A stretch of 64,000 nt of DNA from an uncultured Erythrobacter sp. Lineage in GTDB: Bacteria > Pseudomonadota > Alphaproteobacteria > Sphingomonadales > Sphingomonadaceae. This document shows positions 26,273 through 35,797 of the stretch, one piece after another. Numbering within the stretch: the stretch's first letter is position 1; each line of letters begins with the position of its first letter. The DNA lies in assembly GCF_947499705.1 (NCBI RefSeq), contig NZ_CANMPJ010000001.1, positions 1,337,501 to 1,401,500 of the forward strand. Direction: 5' to 3'. Under the pieces are notes generated by a model. It saw nothing but the letters and a program-made list of their open reading frames with translations. It did not search any database and had not been told where the DNA came from. Both the position numbers and the translations under genes were made by a program.

Positions 26273-28261
26273 ATGGGTACGATGACCTTCTTCCGCAGAC
26301 TTGCTGCGGACCCGACGGCCAATACGATCGTGATTTCTGCGGTGGCATTGGTCCCGCTGATCGGCATGGTTGGCGGCGCTGTTGACGCCAGTCGATACTA
26401 CATGACAACAACGCGCCTGCAGGCCGCTTGCGACGCTGGCGCGCTAGCCGCACGCCGCGCAATGGACGATGGCGACTTCAGTGATGAAGACAAAGCTGTC
26501 GGCAACGCGTTCTTCGACCAGAACTATTACGATGGTCAGTTCGGTCTTGAGGGCAAGGCGCGCACCTACACGGCGGATAACGAAGGCGTTGTCACCGGAA
26601 CGGCAACCGGAAAACTGCCGACAAGCCTGATGCATATCTTTGGGTACGATGAGTTCGACGTGCAGGTGACATGCTCGGCCGATATCAACATCGCCAACAC
26701 CGACATCATGTTTGTAATGGACGTAACCGGTTCAATGAACTGTCCTGCAGACTCAGCGGTCAGTTGTACGAATGGCAACAACAACAATAGCGAGTACACG
26801 AACGGCGGATCGAACGGATCGCGGATTCAAGCATTGCGGGATGCTGTGCTCGATTTTTACGATGTGATCGAAGGATCGACTTCGCCGCAGGCACAGGTTC
26901 GCTATGGTTTCCTTCCCTACTCGCACGGCGTAAATGTCGGCGGGGACATCACCTCGTGGATGGCGGACACTGCGAGCTATGAATCGCGTACTTGGGTCGA
27001 AACGACTACCGAGGTCCCAGGCAACGGGGTGGAAATCGGAGACTGGATCCTCGATCGTCAATCCTACGAATACATGCCGCGCGACCCAAACAACCTTGGT
27101 GGCGGCATTTGGATTTCTCACTATCAGTGGCGCAACTACTGGTACAATGACAGTTACGCAGATTCCTCCGCGCGAGACAAATGTCTCCGGATGGAGGATG
27201 AGGAATACCTCGTCGGAAACGAGCTATGGCGCATTACACGGGCGCAATACTGGCTGAAGGTCTGGAATGGCTACGGCGCCTCCACACCTTGGCGTGCGGC
27301 CTGCGTAGGCAATATCGATAAGTTCCGCCAAGCTGACGAGGACGACGTTGAAGAAGGTGAAACCATCACCGTGGCCTCCTGGTCGTATCGTGAACGCGAC
27401 TTTGACGTTTCGAACTTCTATTCTGGCGGCAACGTCATCACCGACACCGGTGCTGGCGGATCGAACGTCTCGCATACCTGGAGCGGTTGTATCGAAGAAG
27501 CCGATACAGTCGCCGAAGCGAACTTTGACCCCGTGCCCAACGGAGCCTTCGATCTCGACATCAATCTGGTTCCGTCGACAGATGATGAGCGCTGGAAACC
27601 AGCTCTGCCTGGCGCGGTCTACTATCGTCATGAAAACAACGACGCCGATGATGGCGTCTGGGACACTGGCTCGTGGCTCAGTGGCACGGTAGAAAGCACA
27701 GAAGATATGGACAACGTCGCCGCTGTCGGTGCCGATGTTTGTCCGGTGGCTGCTCGCAAGCTTGACGCAGGTATGACGAGAGGTGAGGTACAGTCCTACG
27801 TCAGCTCGCTGCGGGCTCAAGGTGCGACGTATCATGACTTCGGCATGATCTGGGGCGCCCGCTACATCTCGCCGAACGGCATTTTCGCCGGGCAAAATGC
27901 GACTGCTCCGAATGGCGATAGCATTGCCCGCCACATCGTCTTCATGACGGATGGCACGCAAGCGACCGAGCGCTGGATTTATGGCCTGTACGGAATCGAA
28001 TTCTGGGATCGCCGGATTACGACTGATGGCAGTGAAGACCAGATGGCTGCTCGCCACGCCGCACGGTTCCAGGCTGCCTGTCGGGCCGCGCAGAACATGA
28101 ATATTTCGGTTTGGGTGGTCGCATTCGGTACCGAATTGACCGACAATCTTACCGACTGTGCCACTGCTGGCCGGGCCTTTGAAGCGGACAATGCCGAGGA
28201 ATTGGCGACGACCTTCAAGGATATCGCCGAACAGATCGCCGACCTGAGGTTGACGTCATGA
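26273..28261 (+). CDS. TadG-like pilus-assembly protein with vWA domain
   Basis: The roughly 662-residue protein begins with a Tad/TadG-type N-terminus: a short charged head, a hydrophobic helix (IVISAVALVPLIGMVGGAV), then DASRYYMTTTRLQAACDAGALAA. A von Willebrand factor A region follows, with metal-site residues DVTGSM at the start and MTDGTQ later, and a long insertion between them. TadG proteins are pseudopilin-like accessory proteins of Flp pilus systems. The start at 26273 has AAGGA about ten bases upstream; in-frame ATG codons at 26216 and 26093 are alternatives. It overlaps the next gene by four bases. Confidence 0.85.
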   Translation: MGTMTFFRRLAADPTANTIVISAVALVPLIGMVGGAVDASRYYMTTTRLQAACDAGALAARRAMDDGDFSDEDKAVGNAFFDQNYYDGQFGLEGKARTYTADNEGVVTGTATGKLPTSLMHIFGYDEFDVQVTCSADINIANTDIMFVMDVTGSMNCPADSAVSCTNGNNNNSEYTNGGSNGSRIQALRDAVLDFYDVIEGSTSPQAQVRYGFLPYSHGVNVGGDITSWMADTASYESRTWVETTTEVPGNGVEIGDWILDRQSYEYMPRDPNNLGGGIWISHYQWRNYWYNDSYADSSARDKCLRMEDEEYLVGNELWRITRAQYWLKVWNGYGASTPWRAACVGNIDKFRQADEDDVEEGETITVASWSYRERDFDVSNFYSGGNVITDTGAGGSNVSHTWSGCIEEADTVAEANFDPVPNGAFDLDINLVPSTDDERWKPALPGAVYYRHENNDADDGVWDTGSWLSGTVESTEDMDNVAAVGADVCPVAARKLDAGMTRGEVQSYVSSLRAQGATYHDFGMIWGARYISPNGIFAGQNATAPNGDSIARHIVFMTDGTQATERWIYGLYGIEFWDRRITTDGSEDQMAARHAARFQAACRAAQNMNISVWVVAFGTELTDNLTDCATAGRAFEADNAEELATTFKDIAEQIADLRLTS

Positions 28262-28857
28262 TCGGGCTGCGTTGGACCCAGCGCCTACGCCGTGATGAGA
28301 GCGGTGCGACCCTGACCGAATTCGGTCTGGTCGCGCCGATCCTCATACTCATGCTGATGGGTATTTTCGACATGGCGCACTCGCAATACACCGCTGCGCA
28401 AATCAATGGTGCGATGCAGAAGGCTGGGCGGGATCTCACTCTCGAATCCGCCGGCAGTCAGCAGGGAACCATCGACCAACGTGTGATCGATCAGGTCAAG
28501 ACGGTGGTGCCAAACAACGCCACAGTCACCTTGGAAAAGCTGTCTCACTTCGACTTCAGCGATGTTGGTGAGGCGGAGGACTTTACGGACAACAACGGCG
28601 ACTTGATCTGCAATGACGGCGAGCCTTTCGAGGATTCGAATGGCAATGGTCAGTGGGATGCTAACCGCGGCTCGTCCGGTGTCGGGGGCGCGCGCGATGC
28701 CGTTCTTTATAAAGCGACAGTGGAATGGCCTCGCCTATTTCCGGTGGCCGGCCTGATAGGCATGAGCGACAACATGACGCTCACGTCATCAACCGTGCTG
28801 CGAAACCAGCCTTACGACCAACAAAACCGCGTAATCGAAGTCGGGAATTGCCCATGA
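28258..28857 (+). CDS. TadE-like pseudopilin
   Basis: The 199-residue protein has a TadE-type N-terminus: basic head, ESGATLTEFGLVAPILIL with the conserved glutamate in the hydrophobic helix, then a pilin-like body. A DNNGDLICNDGEPFEDSNGNG stretch resembles calcium-binding loops. ATGA overlaps on both sides couple it to the vWA gene upstream and the second TadE-like gene downstream. Confidence 0.87.
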   Translation: MIGLRWTQRLRRDESGATLTEFGLVAPILILMLMGIFDMAHSQYTAAQINGAMQKAGRDLTLESAGSQQGTIDQRVIDQVKTVVPNNATVTLEKLSHFDFSDVGEAEDFTDNNGDLICNDGEPFEDSNGNGQWDANRGSSGVGGARDAVLYKATVEWPRLFPVAGLIGMSDNMTLTSSTVLRNQPYDQQNRVIEVGNCP

Positions 28858-29555
28858 TCACCGCATTTCAGAAGAAGTTCGCTCCGCTTGCGCGCAAGGC
28901 CCGGCGCCTGCGCGCTCTGCCGCGCGCAAAATCGGGTGTTGCGATGGTGGAATTCGCTTTCACCGCGCCGATCGTGCTGTCGCTTGGCATGCTCGGTTCG
29001 GAAACGGCCTACTATGCGACCACCCACATGCAGGTGAGCCAGATCGCCATGCAGGTGGCCGATAACGCTTCGCGCGTCGGCGAGCAGGATGTGCTCGTGG
29101 CCCGCCGTGTGTTCGAAGACGACATCAACGAGGTGCTTGTCGGTGCGGAGAAACTTGGTGAGCGGATCGACATCTTCGAGAACGGACGGGTAATCCTGTC
29201 CAGTCTCCAGCAGAATGCCGAAGGTGGACAGTGGATCCAGTGGCAGCGTTGCCGTGGTGCGAAGAACTATCCCTCTAGCTACGGCACCGAAGGCACTGGG
29301 GAATTCGGCACGAGCTTTCTGGGTATGGGCGAAGATGGTCGGCGCATTACGGCTAGCCCCGGCACAGCCGTGATGTTTGTCGAAATCGCCTATGACTATG
29401 AGGCTCTGACGCCGTTCGATTATCTCGATGGCGAAACGCTGACCTACACGGCCGCGTTCAATGTTCGCGATAGCCGCGATCTCACACAGCTCTATCCCTC
29501 GCAATCGGGGCAAAACACCGCAAGCTGCGCAAATTTCTCGGCAGATCGTCCATGA
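28854..29555 (+). CDS. TadE/TadF-like pseudopilin
   Basis: The 233-residue protein has a basic head followed by the TadE signature AKSGVAMVEFAFTAPIVLSLGML, with a glutamate at the start of the hydrophobic helix. It contains several cysteines in the distal part (WQRCRGAK, SCANF). The ATG overlaps the preceding stop by four bases. It is the third gene of a TadG-TadE-TadE/F trio. The prepilin peptidase, ATPase and secretin genes expected for a full Tad system are not in this window. Confidence 0.85.
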   Translation: MITAFQKKFAPLARKARRLRALPRAKSGVAMVEFAFTAPIVLSLGMLGSETAYYATTHMQVSQIAMQVADNASRVGEQDVLVARRVFEDDINEVLVGAEKLGERIDIFENGRVILSSLQQNAEGGQWIQWQRCRGAKNYPSSYGTEGTGEFGTSFLGMGEDGRRITASPGTAVMFVEIAYDYEALTPFDYLDGETLTYTAAFNVRDSRDLTQLYPSQSGQNTASCANFSADRP

Positions 29556-29558
29556 TTT

Positions 29559-29581
29559 GAGGGCCGCATTGCGCGGCCCTC
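29559..29581. terminator. Strong hairpin between convergent operons
   Basis: A perfect 9-bp GC-rich stem (GAGGGCCGC/GCGGCCCTC) with a five-base loop lies four bases after the last Tad gene and ten bases before the pdhB stop. It fits a terminator that could serve both strands, though only a short T-rich run follows. Confidence 0.7.
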
Positions 29582-29591
29582 GATATCATTT

Positions 29592-30944
29592 TCAGACGTA
29601 GCAGACCTTTTTAGCCGCTTCGACGATGCGATCGACGTCGATCAATGCGAGCTGTTCAAGGTTTGCGGCGTAAGGCAGCGGAACATCCTCATTGCAGACC
29701 CGCAGAACGGGCGCATCGAGATCATCGAAGCCCTCTTCCATGCACAGCGCCTGTACCTCGCTAGCGATCGAGCATGTAGGCCAGCCCTCTTCGGCAATAA
29801 CCAGACGATTGGTTTTGGCGAGGCTGGTCAGGATCGCTTCGCGGTCGAGTGGGCGAAGCGTACGCAAGTCGATGACTTCCGCGTCGATGCCCTCCCCGCT
29901 CAAGGTCTCAGCCGCTTCAAGCGCCATACCAACACCGATCGAATAGCTCACGATGGTCACATCAGAACCTTCTCGCATGATCCGCGCCTTACCGATCGGC
30001 AGAACGTGATCGTCGAGGTCGGGCACATCGAAGCTGCGGCCATAGACCAGTTCGTTTTCCAGGAAGACGACGGGGTCCTCACAACGAATTGCAGCTTTCA
30101 TCAAGCCTTTGGCATCAGCGCTGTCATACGGCGCGATCACGATCAGGCCGGGGACGCTGGCGTACCAAGGTCCGTAATTCTGGCTGTGCTGCGCTCCGAC
30201 GCGCGATGCCGCGCCATTGGGGCCGCGGAAGACAATCGGGCAGCGCATCTGGCCACCGCTCATGTAATTGGTCTTCGCCGCCGAATTGATGATGTGATCA
30301 ATCGCCTGCATCGCAAAGTTGAAGGTCATGAATTCAACGATAGGGCGCAAACCGCCCATCGCTGCACCGGTGCCAACGCCGGCAAAGCCGTATTCCGTGA
30401 TCGGTGTGTCGATCACTCGCTTCGGGCCGAATTCGTCGAGTAGCCCTTGGGTGACCTTATACGCCCCTTGATACTCGGCGACTTCCTCGCCCATCACGAA
30501 CACGCGAGGATCGGCACGCATTTCCTCCGCCATCGCATCACGGAGCGCTTCGCGGACCGAAACCGGCGTGAAACTGGTGCCTTCCGGAATTTCGGGGTCT
30601 TGAACTGGTGCCGATAATGCCGGCTTCTCAGGTGCCGGGGCGGGTGCTGGCGTTGGCGCTGGCTCAGGTGTTGCAGTAGCAGCGGGAGCCGGGCTTTCGT
30701 CGCCCTCCCCCTCAAGCATTGCGATCACCGTCCCGACGGCAACATTCTCAGTGCCTTCGTCGATCAAAATCTTGCCAACGGTGCCTTCGTCGATGGCTTC
30801 GAACTCCATCGTCGCCTTGTCAGTTTCAATCTCGGCCAGGATATCACCTGGTGCGATTTCGTCGCCTTCCTTGACCAGCCATTTGGCGAGCGTGCCTTCT
30901 TCCATTGTGGGAGACAGCGCCGGCATTTTTAGTTCGATACCCAT
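29592..30944 (-). CDS. pdhB: Pyruvate dehydrogenase E1 beta subunit with lipoyl domain
   Basis: The 450-residue protein has an N-terminal lipoyl domain (about 1-78) with the lipoylated lysine in [10 protein letters not shown]. An Ala/Pro-rich linker follows, then the E1 beta transketolase-type core (about 120-450) with [15 protein letters not shown] and the AEEGWPTC region near the end. It forms the E1 alpha2-beta2 enzyme that decarboxylates pyruvate with thiamine diphosphate. A lipoyl domain on E1 beta is a known alphaproteobacterial arrangement. The gene starts three bases after the pdhA stop, with its GGAGG site inside pdhA. LipA, which modifies such domains, is encoded at 13462. Confidence 0.96.
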   Translation of the reverse strand: MGIELKMPALSPTMEEGTLAKWLVKEGDEIAPGDILAEIETDKATMEFEAIDEGTVGKILIDEGTENVAVGTVIAMLEGEGDESPAPAATATPEPAPTPAPAPAPEKPALSAPVQDPEIPEGTSFTPVSVREALRDAMAEEMRADPRVFVMGEEVAEYQGAYKVTQGLLDEFGPKRVIDTPITEYGFAGVGTGAAMGGLRPIVEFMTFNFAMQAIDHIINSAAKTNYMSGGQMRCPIVFRGPNGAASRVGAQHSQNYGPWYASVPGLIVIAPYDSADAKGLMKAAIRCEDPVVFLENELVYGRSFDVPDLDDHVLPIGKARIMREGSDVTIVSYSIGVGMALEAAETLSGEGIDAEVIDLRTLRPLDREAILTSLAKTNRLVIAEEGWPTCSIASEVQALCMEEGFDDLDAPVLRVCNEDVPLPYAANLEQLALIDVDRIVEAAKKVCYV

Positions 30945-30947
30945 GGC

Positions 30948-32075
30948 TCAATACTCCTCCACCAGAACATCTGTGTAGAGTTCACTCGGACCCGGCTCGG
31001 GCGAGCTTTCGGCGAAGTCGGCCGCTTCGGCAACGCGTGCGCGGATCGCCTTGTCAATCGCCTTCAGGTCTTCTTCGGTCTTTCCGCTTTCAACCAATGC
31101 CTTCTTCAAGCCTTCAATTGGGTCATGGTGATCGCGTTGATCCTGAACCTCTTCGCGAGTCCGGTACTTGGCCGGGTCAGACATCGAGTGTCCGCGATAG
31201 CGATAGGTGTTGAGTTCCATCAGGACGGGTCCCTTGCCTTCGCGAACATGCCTGAACGCCACTTCGGCAGCGGCACGTACTTCGAGCACATCCATGCCGT
31301 TCACTTCCATACCTGGAATACGGAATGCGGTGCCACGGCGATAAAACCGCGTTTCCGCCGATGACCGCTTGGACGCGGTGCCCATGGCGTACTGGTTGTC
31401 CTCGACAACGAATACGATCGGCAGATTCCACAGCGCAGCCATGTTGAAGGTCTCGTAGACCTGCCCTTGGTTCGCAGCTCCGTCACCGAAATAGGCGAGA
31501 CACAGCCCGCCATCGTCATTGTATTGGTGCGCAAGCGCGAGTCCGCCACCGAGGGCGACCTGCGCGCCAACAATGCCGTGTCCGCCATAGAATTTGTGCT
31601 CGGTGCTGAACATATGCATCGAGCCGCCCTTCCCCTTCGAGATACCAGCTTCGCGGCCCGTCAGTTCCGCCATGATGACCTTGGGGTCGATGCCATAGGC
31701 CAGCATGTGACCGTGGTCCCGGTAACCGGTGATCACGCTATCCTTGTCGCCATCCAGCGCAGACTGAAGTCCAATCGCAACGGCTTCCTGACCAATATAA
31801 AGGTGGCAAAACCCACCAATCAGGCCGAGGCCGTAAAGCTGACCGGCCTTTTCCTCGAACCTGCGGATCAGAAGCATCTGCTCGTAGAATTCGAGCATCT
31901 GTTCTGGCGATGCATTGAAGCGTTTCTGCGCCTCAAACTCTTCCTGCAGGGAATGCAGGATAAAGTCGGGATCGTCCGACGGAGCCGCGGTTGTTTGGGA
32001 GGCTGGCGCCTTCTTGGCGCGGGATTTGGCAGGCGCGTTGGTCGCCGTTTTCGCCTTACTGGGCTGTTTGGCCAA
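30948..32075 (-). CDS. pdhA: Pyruvate dehydrogenase E1 alpha subunit
   Basis: The 375-residue E1 alpha subunit binds thiamine diphosphate, with the motif GDGAANQGQVYETFNMA, and contains GHGIVGAQVALGGGLALA and the RYRGHSMSDPAKYR phosphorylation-loop region. The N-terminus is Ala/Lys-rich. The start is TTG, preceded by AAAGGA at eight-base spacing, and no in-frame ATG upstream fits better. It is the first gene of pdhAB. The E2 and E3 genes are not next to it in this window. Confidence 0.95.
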   Translation of the reverse strand: MAKQPSKAKTATNAPAKSRAKKAPASQTTAAPSDDPDFILHSLQEEFEAQKRFNASPEQMLEFYEQMLLIRRFEEKAGQLYGLGLIGGFCHLYIGQEAVAIGLQSALDGDKDSVITGYRDHGHMLAYGIDPKVIMAELTGREAGISKGKGGSMHMFSTEHKFYGGHGIVGAQVALGGGLALAHQYNDDGGLCLAYFGDGAANQGQVYETFNMAALWNLPIVFVVEDNQYAMGTASKRSSAETRFYRRGTAFRIPGMEVNGMDVLEVRAAAEVAFRHVREGKGPVLMELNTYRYRGHSMSDPAKYRTREEVQDQRDHHDPIEGLKKALVESGKTEEDLKAIDKAIRARVAEAADFAESSPEPGPSELYTDVLVEEY

Positions 32076-32224
32076 GGCTGATGTCCTTTGTTCTCATCAC
32101 AGTGTGAATGCGCGTATTGGGGGAGGAGTGCGCGCTCAAATCCTATAGGCGCGTGAATTGCGATTACGCAACGTAAAGCGTTCTGTCAGAATTCGTATGC
32201 GAGTTGGAAGGGAGCGCGGTGCGC

Positions 32225-32551
32225 TTATTCTTCTTCGATCGTAACTACGAGCTCGTCGGCGTGAACAACGTTTTGTTCGCGAAGCAGCTCACCAATCAAA
32301 TCTGGATCGGCGGCTTCGGGATCGAGCAATTCAACACGATTCTTCAGCGCGTCACGCTTCTCGGTCAGGGCGCTGATTTGAGCCTGCCTCTGCTCGAGCA
32401 GCTGGGAATTCTCGCTCCACGCAAGCAGGCCAGTGGGCCCGGCAATTGCCAAGCCAGTGAGCACCAACAGCAAAAGCAGTGCGCCGCCCTGCTTCAACTG
32501 GTCGGTGGGCAACCGCAATTGCTGACGCGTAGTGATCCGATTTCCCCTCAT
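32225..32551 (-). CDS. FtsB/DivIC-like septum formation initiator
   Basis: The 108-residue protein has a short cytoplasmic head, one transmembrane helix (ALLLLLVLTGLAIAGPTGLLAW) and a periplasmic coiled coil (LLEQRQAQISALTEKRDALKNRVELL), followed by the FtsB-type end with DLIGELLREQNVVHADELVV. FtsB joins FtsL and FtsQ in the divisome. The ATG at 32551 is chosen because the upstream extension is not family-like. It lies just upstream of pdhA, a common alphaproteobacterial position. Confidence 0.87.
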   Translation of the reverse strand: MRGNRITTRQQLRLPTDQLKQGGALLLLLVLTGLAIAGPTGLLAWSENSQLLEQRQAQISALTEKRDALKNRVELLDPEAADPDLIGELLREQNVVHADELVVTIEEE

Positions 32552-32654
32552 TATTCGGACAGAATCATAGTTAACCCGGCGGTTCAAGAGATATTCGTCA
32601 GTCAGGCCAAGAAAGTGCCCGAATCGCGGGAAATTCGCCAGATTTCTGTGCAAT

Positions 32655-33815
32655 TCAATAAGACCTTGGCAAGCCAAGCACATGTTCAGCAAGGTATGAC
32701 AAGATCAAATTCGTCGAGATCGGCGCGACCGTGTAGAGTCGCGCTTCGCGGAATTTCCGCTCCACGTCATATTCCTCGGCAAAGCCAAATCCGCCAAATG
32801 TCTGGACACACATGTCAGCGGCTGCCCAACTCGCTTCCGACGCGAGCAATTTCGCCATGTTCGCCTCCTCACCGGGATTGCCGCCTTCATCGTAAACCTG
32901 CGCTGCGTGGTGGACCATCAACTCCGCAGCGCGCATCTGTGCGTAACAGCGAGCAATCGGGAACTGGATACCCTGGTTCTGGCCGATCGGCCGAGCAAAC
33001 ACGTTGCGGTCGCTGGCATAGGTCTTGGCCTGATCAATGAACCATTTGGCATCGCCGATACACTCCGAGGCGATGAGGATACGTTCGGCATTCATGCCGG
33101 AAAGAATGTAGCGAAAGCCCTTCCCTTCTTCGCCGACAAGTGCGCTCGCCGGGATGCGCATATCGTCGAAGAACACCTCGCAGGATGAATGGTTCATCAT
33201 TGTGCGGATCGGCTTGATCTCCATGCCCTTGCCGGTGACGGTTTGCATGTCGACGAGGAACATCGACAGGCCCTCTGTCTTCTTTTCTACTTGCTCTTTG
33301 GGAGTGGTCCTGGCGAGCAGGAGCATCAGATCCGAATGCTCGGCCCGGCTGGTCCAGATCTTCTGCCCATTGATCACATATTCATCGCCATCGCGAACCG
33401 CGCGGGTCTTCAAGCTCAGCGTGTCGGTTCCGCTGGTCGGTTCGGAAACGCCAAAGGCCTGCAGGCGCAAATCGCCGCTCGCGATCCTGGGAAGGTACTC
33501 GAACTTCTGCGCATCGCTGCCATACCGCAGCAGCGTATTCATGATGTACATTTGCGCGTGCGCCGCGCCGCCATTGCAGCCGCTCGCTTGAATTTCCTCC
33601 ATGATCACGCACGCCGCATCGAGGCTCAGCCCGCTCCCGCCATATTCAGCCGGGATCAGAGCGGCGAGGAACCCTGCCTTGGTAAGCGCATCGACAAACT
33701 CGCCGGGATATTCGCGCGCAGCATCCTTTGTGCGCCAGTACTCGCCGGGGAAATCATCACACAGGCTGCGCACAGCGCGGCGAATCTCGGCAAGTTCTTC
33801 GGTCTCTTGAGGCAT
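32655..33815 (-). CDS. Acyl-CoA dehydrogenase family protein
   Basis: The 386-residue flavoprotein has the acyl-CoA dehydrogenase fold: the N-terminal helical domain with IPAEYGGSGLSLDAACVIMEEI, the middle beta domain with FGVSEPTSGTDTLSLKTRA and GQKIWTSRAEHSDLMLL, and the C-terminal helical domain with QTFGGFGFAEEYDVERKFREARLY. The usual YEGTxEIQ segment that carries the catalytic glutamate reads YTVAPISTN here, so this may be a divergent subfamily. Substrate unknown. It stands upstream of the FtsB-like gene with a 103-base gap. Confidence 0.9.
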   Translation of the reverse strand: MPQETEELAEIRRAVRSLCDDFPGEYWRTKDAAREYPGEFVDALTKAGFLAALIPAEYGGSGLSLDAACVIMEEIQASGCNGGAAHAQMYIMNTLLRYGSDAQKFEYLPRIASGDLRLQAFGVSEPTSGTDTLSLKTRAVRDGDEYVINGQKIWTSRAEHSDLMLLLARTTPKEQVEKKTEGLSMFLVDMQTVTGKGMEIKPIRTMMNHSSCEVFFDDMRIPASALVGEEGKGFRYILSGMNAERILIASECIGDAKWFIDQAKTYASDRNVFARPIGQNQGIQFPIARCYAQMRAAELMVHHAAQVYDEGGNPGEEANMAKLLASEASWAAADMCVQTFGGFGFAEEYDVERKFREARLYTVAPISTNLILSYLAEHVLGLPRSY

Positions 33816-33973
33816 GTTCGATGGGTCCCTTGTTTGAGGCGTGATTGCCGCCGCGTGGCACCCAAGTCCACCTGCCTGTTTGGATAAGCGCCAGAAACAG
33901 GGGGGTGTCTTTCTCGGAACAATCGGAGGGGTTCACCCATTGGGTAACAAAAGGAGCTTTCTAAGAAACATTT

Positions 33974-34837
33974 ATGCTTGAGACACTGCTAAACCAAATC
34001 AACTCCATGGCCGAGAGCCTCGTCGCCTCGCTTCCCGCGATGGTCATTGCCCTCATTATTATCGGCATCACGTGGGCGGTCGCCAAAGGTGCATCGCGGA
34101 TCAGCGCGCGGATCATCGGCAAGACCGAACTCCGCCCTTCACTACGCAACCTCGTCGATACGCTTGTTCGCCTCGGCGTATGGCTCGGCGGCGCGATGAT
34201 TGCCGCGATTGTCGTCTTTCCGGATTTCAGCCCGACCAGCCTGATAGCCGGACTTGGTATCGGAGCGGTCGCTATCGGTTTCGCATTTCAGGACTTCTTC
34301 GAGAATTTCCTCGCCGGCGTGATGATCATGCTGCGCGACAAGATGCAGATCGGCGACGTGATCAAATCGGGCGACATTCACGGCAAGGTTGAGTTTATCA
34401 GCCTGCGCGAATCTCACATCCGAGCCTTTTCGGGCGAGCTTCACGTTCTGCCGAACTCCATGCTGTTCAAGGACCCGGTCGAAGTCGTCACCGACCTCGA
34501 AGAGCGTCGTTTCGAAGTCGTGATCGGGGTATCTTACGATACCGACCTCGACGATGCGGATGCTGTTATTCGCAAAGCAGTCGGCAGCGTCGATCTCGTG
34601 AGCAAGGACAAGGACATTCAGGTCCTTGCCGACACGTTCAACTCCAGTTCGGTCGATTTTGTCGTGCGTTGGTGGGCAGCTTCGTCTGGTCCCGATGCAG
34701 TGATGAACCGCGATCAGGTTGTGCGCGCCATTAAGCGCGGATTGGATGAAGCGGGCATCGAAATCCCCTTCCCCTACATCACCCACACGTTCAAAGAGAG
34801 CGTACCGATGGCAGAGGGCATCCGAGAAGCGGCTTAA
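33974..34837 (+). CDS. Small-conductance mechanosensitive channel MscS family
   Basis: The 287-residue protein has three hydrophobic segments in the first 120 residues, then the MscS pore and beta-domain signature: GLGIGAVAIGFAFQDFFENFLAGVMIMLRD, followed by GDVIKSGDIHGKVEFISLRESHIRAFSGELHVLPNSML. It is close to the minimal MscS length. It releases solutes on hypo-osmotic shock. The dehalogenase gene follows after 45 bases on the same strand. Confidence 0.95.
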   Translation: MLETLLNQINSMAESLVASLPAMVIALIIIGITWAVAKGASRISARIIGKTELRPSLRNLVDTLVRLGVWLGGAMIAAIVVFPDFSPTSLIAGLGIGAVAIGFAFQDFFENFLAGVMIMLRDKMQIGDVIKSGDIHGKVEFISLRESHIRAFSGELHVLPNSMLFKDPVEVVTDLEERRFEVVIGVSYDTDLDDADAVIRKAVGSVDLVSKDKDIQVLADTFNSSSVDFVVRWWAASSGPDAVMNRDQVVRAIKRGLDEAGIEIPFPYITHTFKESVPMAEGIREAA

Positions 34838-34882
34838 CGGCTTTGCTCCTCTCCCTTGGCCAGTTCGAGGGAGAGGCCTTCT

Positions 34883-35797
34883 ATGCAAATTCTAAAACAC
34901 GACCCCGCACGCTTCGAAAACCTGCCGGATTATCCGTTCGCTGAAAACTGGATCGAGGTCGATCTAGGCGACGGGCATCGCGGACAAATGCACTATCTTG
35001 ATGAGGGAGCCAAAGACGCCCCGCCGGTCTTACTGTTCCACGGCGAGCCGAGTTGGAACTTCCTCTATCGCAAAATGATAGCAGTGCTCGTCGAAGCGGG
35101 CTTCCGCTGCCTCGCGCCCGATCTGATTGGTTTCGGAAAGAGCGACAAGCCGGATGATATCGCGTTCTACACCTATGATCGGCACGTCAGCTGGCTGAAA
35201 CAATGGCGAGAGTCTGTTGTCCCTCAACCCGCTGCGCTTTTCTGTCAGGACTGGGGCGGATTGCTCGGTCTGCGGATGGTTGGCGAGGAGCCAGAGAAGT
35301 TCTCTTGCGTTGTTGCCAGCAACACCTTCCTGCCGGTCGGCGGGACGCCGTCGCCGGCGTTTCTGGCTTGGCGTGAATTTGCCAAATCATCGCCCGAATT
35401 CCAGATCGGCGAGTTGTTGCAGCGTGCTACCGCTACAGAGCGCAGCGAGGCCGAAATTGCGGCCTATGACGCTCCGTTCCCCGATGAACCCAGCAAGGCT
35501 GGCGCACGGGCCTTCCCGCAGCTCGTGCCCGTCGAAGATGGCATGGACGGGATCGCTCAGAACAAGGCGGCTTGGGTGGGGCTCGCCGCATTCGACAAAC
35601 CGTTTCTGACACTGTTCGGAGAAGATGATCCGGTCACCGGAGGCCTCGCCCAGCCATTGATTGATCGTATCGCCGGAGCGGAAGGCATGCCGCACGACAT
35701 GCTCTCGACTTGCGGGCATTTCTGTCAGGAAGATCGTCCGGTCGAACTCGCGCAAGGTGTGGTCAATACCGCCAAGAAGGCGGGTTTTCTCGGTTGA
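34883..35797 (+). CDS. Haloalkane dehalogenase (HLD-I type)
   Basis: The 304-residue alpha/beta hydrolase shows a full haloalkane dehalogenase set: oxyanion-hole HGEPSWNFLYRK, nucleophile D123 followed by halide-binding W124 in CQDWGGLLGL, a second halide tryptophan candidate W163 in FLAWREFAKSS, acid D249 in FGEDDPVTGG and base H279 in CGHFCQEDRP. The order Asp-Asp-His fits subfamily I (DhlA/DhmA type). It would hydrolyse haloalkanes to alcohol and halide. The ATG at 34883 has GAGGGAGAGG a few bases upstream. An MFS gene overlaps its stop codon. Confidence 0.92.
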   Translation: MQILKHDPARFENLPDYPFAENWIEVDLGDGHRGQMHYLDEGAKDAPPVLLFHGEPSWNFLYRKMIAVLVEAGFRCLAPDLIGFGKSDKPDDIAFYTYDRHVSWLKQWRESVVPQPAALFCQDWGGLLGLRMVGEEPEKFSCVVASNTFLPVGGTPSPAFLAWREFAKSSPEFQIGELLQRATATERSEAEIAAYDAPFPDEPSKAGARAFPQLVPVEDGMDGIAQNKAAWVGLAAFDKPFLTLFGEDDPVTGGLAQPLIDRIAGAEGMPHDMLSTCGHFCQEDRPVELAQGVVNTAKKAGFLG

